From: Alphaproteobacteria bacterium WMHbin7
GTDB taxonomy: Bacteria; Pseudomonadota; Alphaproteobacteria; Rhodospirillales; WMHbin7
Length of the DNA stretch: 64,000 nucleotides
Assembly: GCA_002753155.1 (NCBI GenBank)
Contig: PDZW01000008.1
Span: 45,936 to 109,935 of the forward strand
Reading direction: 5' to 3'
Shown piece after piece: positions 35,503 through 42,872 of this stretch (the first letter of the stretch is position 1; each line of letters starts with the position of its first letter). The translations under genes were made by a program, and so were the position numbers. The notes beneath the pieces were generated by a model. It was given only the letters and a program-made list of their open reading frames with translations. It searched no databases and was not told where the DNA came from.

Positions 35503-36366
35503 ATGACCGACGCCAAGCGCATCGCCTTCCAGGGCATTCCCGGAGCTTATTCCAATCTGGCCTGCCGGATCGTCTATCCCAAGCTGGAGCCGGTGGCCTG
35601 CGAGACCTTCGACGACGTCTTCGCCACCGTGCGCGACGGCATGGCCGAACTGGCCATGATACCCATCGAGAATTCGGTGGCCGGACGCGTGGCCGACATC
35701 CATCATCTGCTGCCCGATTCCGGCCTGCATATCATTGGCGAATATTTCCTGCGGGTGAATCACCAGTTGCTGGCCGTGAAGGGTGCCAAGATTGAGGATA
35801 TCAAGGTGGTGCGCAGCCATGTCCATGCCCTGTCGCAATGCCGCAAGCTGATCAAGCAACTGGGCATCAAGGCGGTGGTGGCGGGCGATACGGCGGGTGC
35901 CGCCGCAGAAGTGGCCGAGAAGAACGATCCCAGCGTGGCCGCCATCGCCTCGGAGCTGGCGGGCGAGATTTACGGGCTGCAGACGCTGCGCTCGAACATC
36001 GAGGATGCCGAGCACAACACGACCAGATTCGTCATCATGGCGCGCCAGCCCATCAGCCCCGACCGACGCCAGGGCCCCATCATCACCACCTTCGTCTTCA
36101 AGGTACGCAACGTGCCCGCCGCCCTTTACAAGGCGCTGGGCGGCTTCGCCACCAATGCCGTCAACATGACCAAGCTGGAAAGCTATCAGGTGGGCGGCCA
36201 GTTCGTGGCCACCTTGTTCTATGTCGATGTCGAGGGCCATCCCGACGACAAGGGCCTGCGCCTGGCACTGGAGGAGTTGGATTTCTTCACCCGCGAGGTG
36301 AAGATTCTGGGCGTCTACCCGGCTCACCCCTTCCGCTTCGAAAACCGCCTGAAGGCCGAGGAATAG
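35503..36366 (+). CDS. pheA: Prephenate dehydratase
   Basis: A 287-residue monofunctional enzyme making phenylpyruvate in phenylalanine synthesis. The N-terminal catalytic domain begins IAFQGIPGAYSNLACR and contains MIPIENSVAGRVADIHHLL and the TRFVIM motif near residue 180 (Thr-Arg-Phe). A C-terminal ACT domain (TTFVFKVRNVPAALYKALG, then KLESYQVGGQF) suggests feedback control by Phe. ATG 35503 was preferred to TTG 35494. It forms a pair with kdsB. Confidence 0.95.
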   Translation: MTDAKRIAFQGIPGAYSNLACRIVYPKLEPVACETFDDVFATVRDGMAELAMIPIENSVAGRVADIHHLLPDSGLHIIGEYFLRVNHQLLAVKGAKIEDIKVVRSHVHALSQCRKLIKQLGIKAVVAGDTAGAAAEVAEKNDPSVAAIASELAGEIYGLQTLRSNIEDAEHNTTRFVIMARQPISPDRRQGPIITTFVFKVRNVPAALYKALGGFATNAVNMTKLESYQVGGQFVATLFYVDVEGHPDDKGLRLALEELDFFTREVKILGVYPAHPFRFENRLKAEE

Positions 36367-36493
36367 ACCCCCAGCCCTGGCTTTTGGCGGGTTTTGACGG
36401 TTTTTCAGAGGGCAAGGGCCGCCCCGCCCAGCCCAGCGGCCCCGGTTGACCTTGCCACCGGCCAAGGCCTGTGATAGGAAACCGGCCTTCCGT

Positions 36494-36567
36494 TGGGGGA
36501 TCGTCTAACGGTAGGACAGCGGACTCTGACTCCGCCAGTCTAGGTTCGAATCCTAGTCCCCCAGCCA
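36494..36567 (+). tRNA. tRNA-Gln (anticodon CTG)
   Basis: A full cloverleaf can be drawn. The acceptor stem TGGGGGA pairs with TCCCCCA, the anticodon stem GCGGA/TCCGC encloses loop CTCTGAC with anticodon CTG, and the T loop is GGTTCGAATCC. CCA is encoded (36565-36567). It is the likely integration site of the decayed island that follows. Confidence 0.95.
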
Positions 36568-36577
36568 AAACGCCAAG

Positions 36578-36600
36578 CCCCCGCCCCATGCGGGGGTTTT
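36578..36600 (+). terminator. Rho-independent terminator after tRNA-Gln
   Basis: CCCCCGC and GCGGGGG form a 7-bp stem with a CCCAT loop, followed by TTTT, then GCGTTTT. It lies 11 nt after the tRNA. Confidence 0.85.
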
Positions 36601-36662
36601 GCGTTTTGACCTTGGGGTAACTGGTTCGAGCCTTCGTTCGACACCGAGGCCCGAAGGCCTTG

Positions 36663-36682
36663 CGAATCCTATCCCCCCAGCT
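36663..36682 (+). repeat. Second degenerate copy of the tRNA-Gln 3' end
   Basis: Twenty bases (CGAATCCTATCCCCCCAGCT) match the T-arm and acceptor end of the tRNA at 17 of 20 positions. It sits 95 nt after the intact tRNA and is probably a leftover attachment site of an earlier insertion. Confidence 0.5.
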
Positions 36683-36758
36683 AACACCTCCTCATTTACA
36701 GCCATTGCATGAAGCCCCGGCAGCGCACATAATTGGCTCGTGTTTCACGGAGTTTCCC

Positions 36759-36989
36759 ATGGGTTACGCCGAAGTGATCGAGAAATTGCGTTCCTTGCCT
36801 GAAGCCAAACAGGCTGAGGTGTTCGATTTCATCGAATTCCTCGCGAACCGCGAAGATGGCAAGGCCTTGGCCAAAGGCGACTGGTCGAACGCCGAGTTTT
36901 CCAGCTTCTCGATTGATCAAGCCATGCGCGGCATGGAAGACGATCCCGTCACCTATTCGCTGGCCGACCTTAAGGAACGCTGGCAGTGA
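36759..36989 (+). CDS. DUF2281-like antitoxin
   Basis: A 76-residue protein: MGYAEVIEKLRSLPEAKQ, then EVFDFIEFLANRED and the end YSLADLKERWQ. This matches the small antitoxins of the DUF2281/VapB-like type that precede PemK/MazF toxins. GGAG precedes the ATG. The next reading frame starts inside its stop, as in toxin-antitoxin pairs, but is truncated. A second, damaged copy of the last 11 codons occurs at about 39329. Intact itself, its partner appears non-functional. Confidence 0.7.
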   Translation: MGYAEVIEKLRSLPEAKQAEVFDFIEFLANREDGKALAKGDWSNAEFSSFSIDQAMRGMEDDPVTYSLADLKERWQ

Positions 36990-37117
36990 AGCGGCCAGGG
37001 CAAATTGTCCTGGTGCCTTTTCCTTTTGCCGATTTGAGCGGCGCCAAGTTGCGCCCTGTGTTGCTGTTGCGCAAAGCCACAAACCGCTTCGATGATTGGC
37101 TGGCCCGAGCAAATTGA
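36986..37117 (+). pseudogene. Truncated PemK/MazF-type toxin
   Basis: The 43-residue product begins VKRPGQIVLVPFPFADLSGAK and continues LRPVLLLRKATNRFDDWL, the N-terminal third of a MazF/PemK toxin (full length about 110). After DDWL the family sequence is lost and a stop follows. The GTG overlaps the antitoxin stop. The break suggests a deletion that brought unrelated DNA next to it. Confidence 0.75.
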
Positions 37118-37170
37118 CTCCGAACCCTATTTCTCCCTTTTTCTCACACATTCATAATGGAGGCGGCGGA

Positions 37171-38133
37171 ATGAGCAAGTCCGGCAAGGACTCCCCCGAG
37201 GTTGTCAACTTCATGACGCGGTTTGAGAAGCTGAAGAATTTCTCCGATGATGCGCCCGCAGGCATCAGCAGTATTGCCACGAGCGATTCCAGCGTGAATG
37301 ACCTCTGTATGAAGCTCTGGTTCGCAGCACAGTCTCTCAAGGAGAATGAGCAGGTGGCGCGTTCCCACTTCGCCGCCCCAGTTGATCCGGCATTCCTGGC
37401 AGCATGGCGCGACTACGAGAAACGCTATGAGTCCGTCATATCGGGCGTCCTCTTCGCGGACCAGCTTCCAGAGCTTGGCAGCGGTGAGCCGTCCCTCATT
37501 CCAAGGACGCCCCAATGGGACAATGCGGACGATGAAGCGAGGGAACAGGCGAGCGGCATTAAGGAGGCATTAGGCTTTGCGAAGTTCAATGCTGATCAGG
37601 ATTTCCGATGGAATGACCAGCCTGATTTCATCGAGCGCGTTCAGGACGGCATCGCTGCCTGGGACCGGTTGGAGAAGGCCACCGGCTTTGATCTGCGCGG
37701 CGTGTTCCGCCGACGTGCGCTTGTTCCCTTTGTTCTTGTTCCTCGCCTAGTTTCCAACAGGAATGGAAGCACCGAAAAGCTCTCGATGCTGAAAAATCTT
37801 CAACAGGCGTATGACGCGTTCGTTTTTGGTGTGCCCTACGCGGCGGTCGCCTTGATGCGGTCGATCATGGAAGCTGTGCTTCGTGACCACTACCGCGCCG
37901 AGGGCAGTAAGGAAATGACATTGAAAGCGCGCATCCTCGATGCGCGCGACCGTCTGCCACCCGAAGTACGCGAAGAGGCACTGGTCCGATTACTGGAGAT
38001 GGCAAACGACATCCTGCACCTTGGCCCGGAAAATAGTAAGAGACTACCCAAAATGGATGAGGTGCGACTGGAGAAGGAGATCGTGTCTCTACTTTTTGTT
38101 CTTCGTGCCCTAATAGAGGGCGTGAAAAGATAA
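37171..38133 (+). CDS. Hypothetical protein with DUF4145-like C-terminal part
   Basis: A 320-residue soluble protein that I cannot place firmly. The C-terminal third (AYDAFVFGVPYAAVALMRSIMEAVLRDHY, with MANDILHLG after it) recalls DUF4145, a HEPN-like helical domain common in restriction and phage-defence genes on islands. The N-terminal 200 residues are helix-rich, without known motifs. ATG 37171 follows GGAGGCGG. It lies alone inside the island, and a defence role is only a guess from context. Confidence 0.65.
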   Translation: MSKSGKDSPEVVNFMTRFEKLKNFSDDAPAGISSIATSDSSVNDLCMKLWFAAQSLKENEQVARSHFAAPVDPAFLAAWRDYEKRYESVISGVLFADQLPELGSGEPSLIPRTPQWDNADDEAREQASGIKEALGFAKFNADQDFRWNDQPDFIERVQDGIAAWDRLEKATGFDLRGVFRRRALVPFVLVPRLVSNRNGSTEKLSMLKNLQQAYDAFVFGVPYAAVALMRSIMEAVLRDHYRAEGSKEMTLKARILDARDRLPPEVREEALVRLLEMANDILHLGPENSKRLPKMDEVRLEKEIVSLLFVLRALIEGVKR

Positions 38134-38141
38134 CTGTGAAA

Positions 38142-38168
38142 ACCAGGCTCGCTCTTTGCTAGCCTGGT
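38142..38168 (+). terminator. Hairpin after the DUF4145-like gene
   Basis: ACCAGGCT (38142-38149) and AGCCTGGT (38161-38168) form an 8-bp stem 9 nt after the stop codon. No strong T run follows, so termination is uncertain. The rest of the gap to 38325 is AT-rich and shows no gene. Confidence 0.45.
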
Positions 38169-38325
38169 CACTTATTGTCGTCTTGCCGTCATTTGGATGG
38201 TCGTCAATTAGGTAACGAACCATTATGACAGCAAGGACCAAGCCAAAAATAACCAAGAAAATTTTAATAGGCTTTGAACGCAAAACTAACTCTCCATTCC
38301 TGAAGTTGTAGTTTTCGTAATGATT

Positions 38326-38910
38326 TTAGTTTCCTGGAATTCCAAGTTCCTTCATGCGCTTTTCCTCGTAAGCTAAACACGCCTTTCCATCTTCTTTTCC
38401 CATGACAAGGTTTCGATTAAGAAGATAGTTCCAGCACCAGATAAAAGGAATCAAACGTAATGAACCTCTGTTTGTTATTCTATACCCCTTATCTTCGAGG
38501 CATCTGGCTGTTGCGGTATTAATATCGCGCTCTTCTTGCTCCTTCTCAAGTAATGGGGCCATCAATGCCCCGACGATAAGCCCGCCCCCCGCACCAATTC
38601 CAGCCCCACTACCGACATTCCCGCCAGCTATGGCCGCTCCAACTGCGCCGGAAGCCGCACCAACCACCGCCCCCGACATGGCCCCAGTTGCCACCCCTGC
38701 TGCTGCGTTTGGTGGGTTCATATAGGTTGGCGAGGGGTTTTTGTAATTGGAGGGGATAAAGCCCATCTCCGCGTAATTTTTGCAGACAGAGTAATCTTGC
38801 GCTAGTTTCGTGTGATCGGTTATTTGAGATAAATCCAGTTCAGGCCGTGCAGGTGCACAGGCGCACAGCATAACCGCCAACCCGACGGACAAAAGGATAT
38901 TCGTTTTCAC
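38326..38910 (-). CDS. Glycine-zipper lipoprotein preceded by a poly-G tract
   Basis: A lipoprotein of about 194 residues with the signal VKTNILLSVGLAVMLCA-C. A central Gly/Ala segment (AAAGVATGAMSGAVVGAASG onward, about 60 residues) is a glycine zipper, seen in outer-membrane-inserting lipoproteins. The final third has three Cys-containing helices. The GTG 38910 is taken as the start; the frame stays open upstream through 16 G residues to a TTG at 38976. Changes in the G tract could alter translation or spacing. Base composition is lower in GC than its neighbours, consistent with foreign origin. Confidence 0.7.
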   Translation of the reverse strand: MKTNILLSVGLAVMLCACAPARPELDLSQITDHTKLAQDYSVCKNYAEMGFIPSNYKNPSPTYMNPPNAAAGVATGAMSGAVVGAASGAVGAAIAGGNVGSGAGIGAGGGLIVGALMAPLLEKEQEERDINTATARCLEDKGYRITNRGSLRLIPFIWCWNYLLNRNLVMGKEDGKACLAYEEKRMKELGIPGN

Positions 38911-38911
38911 G

Positions 38912-38927
38912 CCCCCCCCCCCCCCCC
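38912..38927. repeat. Homopolymer C16 (G16 on the lipoprotein strand)
   Basis: Sixteen C residues in a row, ending 1 nt upstream of the lipoprotein GTG on the other strand. It is the longest homopolymer I saw in the window and is a likely slippage site, biological or technical. Confidence 0.9.
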
Positions 38928-38928
38928 A

Positions 38929-39259
38929 AACTTGTGACGCTTTACTGGGCCAGCTTTCTAAAGAAAGCGCAAGCAAAAAGGGAAGGTCTCAAGGTTTCAA
39001 AACTCAAACTAAGACGCCCTCTATCCGCGACATTACACGACAAACAACACGTGCAAACCTGAGTTAGCCTTGAAGTTTTCCCGATTTTTGCGCCCATCCC
39101 CACATCGCTGCCAACCTTTTTTTTACAACTCCAACTCCGTACGCCATTTTAACGATTCGCAGTGCTTTCGCAGTTTTTGGAATTTGCGTTGCGCATTTTT
39201 CTCGCTTCGCTGTAACGTATTGAAACGCCACTTATTTGGCCGTTGCAGGGGAAACGCAG
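38929..39259. other. Gene-poor AT-rich stretch in the island
   Basis: I see no supported gene here. The stretch has runs of T, no ribosome site before the short open frames and base composition unlike the core genome. It probably holds the promoter of the glycine-zipper lipoprotein. Confidence 0.5.
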
Positions 39260-39480
39260 TTGACCGAACCAATCCATATCCTCGACGGTGCAGTGACGCT
39301 TTATCAGCGCCCGAATATGAAGACGCACACCTATAGCCTGGCCGATCTCAAAGAACGCTGACCGTGAAAGGGCCAGGGCAGATTGTCCTGGATGTGATGT
39401 GGGAGACGGCGCAAACGGCAGTGCCGGAGTTGGTGGTCAACGATGTCGCCGGAGTGAAATCGGCAAGGGGAACGTCATGA
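39260..39480 (+). pseudogene. Fused remnants: methyltransferase start and second toxin-antitoxin copy
   Basis: From TTG 39260 the frame reads LTEPIHILDGAVTLYQRPN, which resembles the start of TrmN6-type tRNA methyltransferases, and then switches to YSLADLKER, the end of the island antitoxin, and stops at 39361. From GTG 39364 a second frame reads VKGPGQIVL, the start of the PemK-type toxin, then unrelated residues to 39480. So pieces of three genes are joined. The antitoxin/toxin junction is a diverged duplicate of 36949-37010. Confidence 0.6.
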
Positions 39481-41714
39481 AGGACATGGCCGCGCAAACA
39501 GACATCCGGACAAACCTTCCCTGCCCAAAAAACGGCAATTCCCTTATCCGGCTTTTTTTGGTCAGCCTTGCCGCTCTTTTCCTGGAATTGGCCCTGATCC
39601 GCTGGATCGCCAGCGAGGTGCGCATTTTCGCCTATCTGCAAAGTGCCGTTCTGGTCGTCTGCATGTTGGGCCTCGGCATGGGTTGCTTTGCTCAGAAGCG
39701 AAGGCTTCCCCTCACGCACACCGCCCTGGCTCTCTTGGGTCTGGCGATCATGATCGAGGTGCCGCCGATCAGCGGTCTTGTGAAAAAGATCAGTATGATC
39801 CTGGCCTATTTCGGCGACTTTCATATCTGGATGTCCGAGATCGCGGCCCCCACCCTTTTCCAAAGCCTGGCGTTGATGGTTCTGGCGGTGATCCTGGCCA
39901 CGATCATCCTGGCCCTCACCTGGCTGTCATTTCTTCCGCTTGGGCAAATGATGTCTCGCCTGATCGATGCCCACCCCAACACCGTGACCGCCTATTCGGT
40001 CAATATCGTGGGCAGCGGATTAGGCATCGCCCTTTTCACCCTGACCAGCGTGATGGGCATACCACCCGGCGTCTGGTTTCTGGCCGTTTCGCTGCTGCTT
40101 CTGGCACTGATGCCCTTGCCCGACCGGCGCCGCCCCGCCCTGCTGATGCTGGTTCTGCTGGCACCCGCAATAATTGGCATGGGCTCGACGATCTCCAGGA
40201 AGGGCGAGATTTTCTGGTCGCCCTATCAGAAGCTGGTGCTGAGCCAGGAGCGGCATGTCGATCCGATCAGCGGATTGACAATCGAACTTCAACGGATCAG
40301 CACCAACAATATCCTCTATCAGACCATGCTCGACCTCAGGCCCGAGACCCTTGCTTCGGCCCCGTCCCTGTTCAATCCGGCCTGGGCGGGTTTAAGTCAA
40401 TACGATCTGCCCCTGGCCTTCAAGCCAGCGCCAGACCGCGCCCTGATCGTCGGAGCAGGATCGGGCAACGACGTGGCGGCAGCCCTTCGTGGAGGTGCCA
40501 AGCATGTCGTCGCAGTCGAGATCGATCCGGTCATCTTCGATCTGGGCCGTCGGCTGCACCCCGAACGACCCTATGATTCCGCCGCTGTCGAAGTGGTGGT
40601 CGACGATGCCCGGTCTTACTTCGCCCGCAAGGTGGAACCCTTCGACCTCATCGTCTTCGGCCTGCTGGATTCGCACACCACCGGGCAAATGACCAACGCC
40701 CGCCTCGACAACTATGTCTACACCAGGGAAAGCATCGCAAGCGCACGCTCGTTGCTTGCCCCCGGAGGCATCATGGTGCTGGCCTTCGAGGCCAACAAGC
40801 CCCATCTGGCAGATCGCATCCATGCCACGCTCAAGCAAAGCTTCGGGGCAGCTCCGCTGGTGGTCAAAGTTCCCACCACCTTTCACGGCCTGGGCGGCGT
40901 GATCTTCGTTTCCGGAGACGCCAAGGCCATCGACCAGGCCCTGGCGGACAATCCGCGCCTGGCTGTTCACATCAAGGAACTTCAGGAAAGCCACCCAGTC
41001 GAGATCGCGGGAACGACAGCCCCCACCACCGACGACTGGCCCTATCTGTATCTGGAAAAACCCGGCATCCCTCCCTTGTTCGCATTGCTGATCGCGATCC
41101 TGCTGGGTATTTACTGGGGCGGTGGACGGGCCATGGGTGTGGTCCTGCCGCTGGGCACCTGGACCCGATCGGAAGGGCACTTCTTCTTCCTGGGAGCTGC
41201 CTTCATGCTGCTTGAGGTGACGATGATCGCCAAGACCACTGTGGTCTTCGGCAATACCTGGGTCGTCAACGCCATCATCATCTTTGGCATCCTGTCCATG
41301 ATCCTGGTGGCCAACGCCCTGGTGGCCCGCTGGCCGAACTTGCCTTTGCGCTTGGTGTTCGTAGGCCTGTTGATCGCCTGTGCAGGTGTCGCTCTTTTCG
41401 ATCCCTCAGCCTTCGCAGGCCTTTCCACGCCTTCGAAAGCGGTTCTGGTCGCCGCCGGTTCGACACTGCCCATGCTGTTTTCGGGCATCGTCTTCATCCG
41501 CTCGTTTGCCGCCGTTCAAGACAAGACTCACGCTCTGGGGGCCAATCTGTTCGGCTCGCTGGTGGGCGGCCTTTTGCAGACTCTGACCTATGCCACCGGA
41601 GTGGGGTTCCTGCTGGTGCTGGTGGGGGGGCTCTATCTGGCGGCAGTACTGACAGCACCGAAGACAGCAAGGAAAGGCATGCTCCAATTGCCGGGTGACC
41701 ATCCTGAGAGATAG
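39477..41714 (+). CDS. Membrane-bound spermidine-synthase-like protein
   Basis: A 745-residue protein with three parts: about seven N-terminal membrane helices (from LIRLFLVSLAALFLELALIRW), a cytoplasmic methyltransferase-fold domain at about residues 315-510, and five or six C-terminal helices. The middle part has RALIVGAGSGNDVAAALRGG, VVAVEIDP and DDARSYF, as in spermine/spermidine synthases. Whether it makes polyamines is open; several fused proteins of this type have no known substrate. AAGGGG before ATG 39477 supports the start. It is the largest gene of the island. Confidence 0.8.
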   Translation: MKDMAAQTDIRTNLPCPKNGNSLIRLFLVSLAALFLELALIRWIASEVRIFAYLQSAVLVVCMLGLGMGCFAQKRRLPLTHTALALLGLAIMIEVPPISGLVKKISMILAYFGDFHIWMSEIAAPTLFQSLALMVLAVILATIILALTWLSFLPLGQMMSRLIDAHPNTVTAYSVNIVGSGLGIALFTLTSVMGIPPGVWFLAVSLLLLALMPLPDRRRPALLMLVLLAPAIIGMGSTISRKGEIFWSPYQKLVLSQERHVDPISGLTIELQRISTNNILYQTMLDLRPETLASAPSLFNPAWAGLSQYDLPLAFKPAPDRALIVGAGSGNDVAAALRGGAKHVVAVEIDPVIFDLGRRLHPERPYDSAAVEVVVDDARSYFARKVEPFDLIVFGLLDSHTTGQMTNARLDNYVYTRESIASARSLLAPGGIMVLAFEANKPHLADRIHATLKQSFGAAPLVVKVPTTFHGLGGVIFVSGDAKAIDQALADNPRLAVHIKELQESHPVEIAGTTAPTTDDWPYLYLEKPGIPPLFALLIAILLGIYWGGGRAMGVVLPLGTWTRSEGHFFFLGAAFMLLEVTMIAKTTVVFGNTWVVNAIIIFGILSMILVANALVARWPNLPLRLVFVGLLIACAGVALFDPSAFAGLSTPSKAVLVAAGSTLPMLFSGIVFIRSFAAVQDKTHALGANLFGSLVGGLLQTLTYATGVGFLLVLVGGLYLAAVLTAPKTARKGMLQLPGDHPER

Positions 41715-41827
41715 GTGACGTTTTGTACCGGACACATGGGTAACACTTTCCTTGACTTTGGTAGGTGTCGAGGCCGTGAAGAGCGAGTTCGTTCATGGAA
41801 GAACGTCTTCGTTTTGTCGCCCGCCTG
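41715..41827 (+). mobile_element. IS481-family remnant (left end and first codons of transposase)
   Basis: The stretch starts with an IS-end-like sequence containing ACCGGACACATGGGTAACA. From ATG 41794 it reads MEERLRFVARL, the usual beginning of IS481-type transposases (which continue LDGEKM). After 11 codons the homology stops exactly where the tRNA-Gln copy starts (41828). The rest of the element is missing. Confidence 0.65.
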
Positions 41828-41888
41828 AACGGTTGGACAGCAAGCTCTGGCGCCACCTGTCTAGGTTCGACTCCTAATCACCCAGCCA
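41828..41888 (+). repeat. Diverged partial copy of tRNA-Gln (probable att site)
   Basis: These 61 nt align without gaps to 36507-36567 of the intact tRNA-Gln with 50 identities, from AACGG of the D arm to the encoded GCCA end. The acceptor 5' strand is missing and the anticodon stem no longer pairs, so it is not a working tRNA. A 3' partial copy downstream of a tRNA is the usual scar of tRNA-targeted integration. Confidence 0.8.
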
Positions 41889-41925
41889 TTTCCTCAAAGA
41901 ATCGACTCTGTCCGCAATTTCCCGA

Positions 41926-42216
41926 TCATTGCTGCGCGTTTTCGGAGATGTCTTGAAGTCGCTCTTTTGTCTTGCCGATGAGCGCTAACAGAGACGTCAT
42001 CGCCACACCATCGCGTTTCATCAGAATGTGGATGATGGGGTCGTCAAACAGCTCCTTCAGCGTTGGCTCCTCGTTGCCCGAAATCATCGGGCGAAGCCTG
42101 GAAAGCGACGACAGCCCATGAAGCCGGTTTTCATTGTGAATTCCCAGATGCTGATAGCTAAAAGCGGTTCTCGGCATTCCTGGAGATGGAGCAAGACGAC
42201 CCTTCAGGTCCGACAT
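41926..42216 (-). CDS. Hypothetical small protein
   Basis: Not recognised. A 96-residue protein starting MSDLKGRLAPSPGMPRTAF and containing SRLRPMISGNEEPTLKELFDDP and MKRDGVAMTSLLALIGKTKERL. No signal or membrane helix. The ATG at 42216 has GGGAGA 8 nt upstream; a GTG 15 nt earlier would contain that site and is less likely. It stands alone just outside the island end. Confidence 0.55.
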   Translation of the reverse strand: MSDLKGRLAPSPGMPRTAFSYQHLGIHNENRLHGLSSLSRLRPMISGNEEPTLKELFDDPIIHILMKRDGVAMTSLLALIGKTKERLQDISENAQQ

Positions 42217-42477
42217 GGCAATATCTCCCACAATGTCTGTTTTCTCAAAGGCGAGCTTTGATGAAAGACATGTACCCGAGTCGGCCCTGGCGGGAAAAGG
42301 CTCGGAAACTACCCAAGCTTTCAGCCACTGCGGGAGTAAAACGCCCGACGCCTATCGCCGATAGGATTTGCACCTCGCCTTTTTCCCGCTTCCCTGTATT
42401 GTGCCTAAAGGTCAGCATCCTGAAAGGCCCAAGAGGACGTCGACATTTCCTTGCAACCGGAACCGGAGAAGATACCC

Positions 42478-42843
42478 ATGAGGCGCCTGCTTTTCGCTGC
42501 TCTGTTCTCATTTGCCTTTGCCACGCCTACCCTGGCAGCCGACGCCAAGCAGGATTTCGAGCTGGTCAACAAGACCGGCTACGAATTGAACGCCGTCTAT
42601 GTCTCGCCCAGCAAGGCCGACGATTGGGATGAGGATATCATGGGGCAGGATGTGCTGGGCGACGGCGAAAGCGTGGAGATCAAATTCAGCCGCGCGGACA
42701 AGTCCTGCAAATGGGACCTGAAGGTCGTCTATTCCGACGATGGTTCATCGGCGGTATGGAGCAATGTCGATTTATGCACGATCAGCAGGATCACCATCCG
42801 CTACAACCGCAAGTCCGACAAGACGACAGCCAGTTACGATTAA
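42478..42843 (+). CDS. Secreted small hypothetical protein
   Basis: A 121-residue exported protein with signal peptide ending TLAAD. The mature domain reads FELVNKTGYELNAVYVSPSK, DDWDEDIMGQDVLGDGES and CKWDLKVVYSDDGSSA, a beta-rich module with two Cys that I have seen as a single-domain secreted protein in proteobacteria (sometimes mis-annotated as argininosuccinate lyase). GGAGAAG precedes the ATG. Function unknown. It converges with lpdA. Confidence 0.75.
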   Translation: MRRLLFAALFSFAFATPTLAADAKQDFELVNKTGYELNAVYVSPSKADDWDEDIMGQDVLGDGESVEIKFSRADKSCKWDLKVVYSDDGSSAVWSNVDLCTISRITIRYNRKSDKTTASYD

Positions 42844-42872
42844 CCGGCTGGTCAGGCACCAAGGAAGCATCC

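Noticed and set aside
39070-39336. Open frame of 88 codons on the plus strand in the AT-rich island gap
   Set aside because: Composition is Phe/Arg/Cys-rich and erratic, there is no ribosome site, and it overlaps the recognisable antitoxin remnant in another frame.
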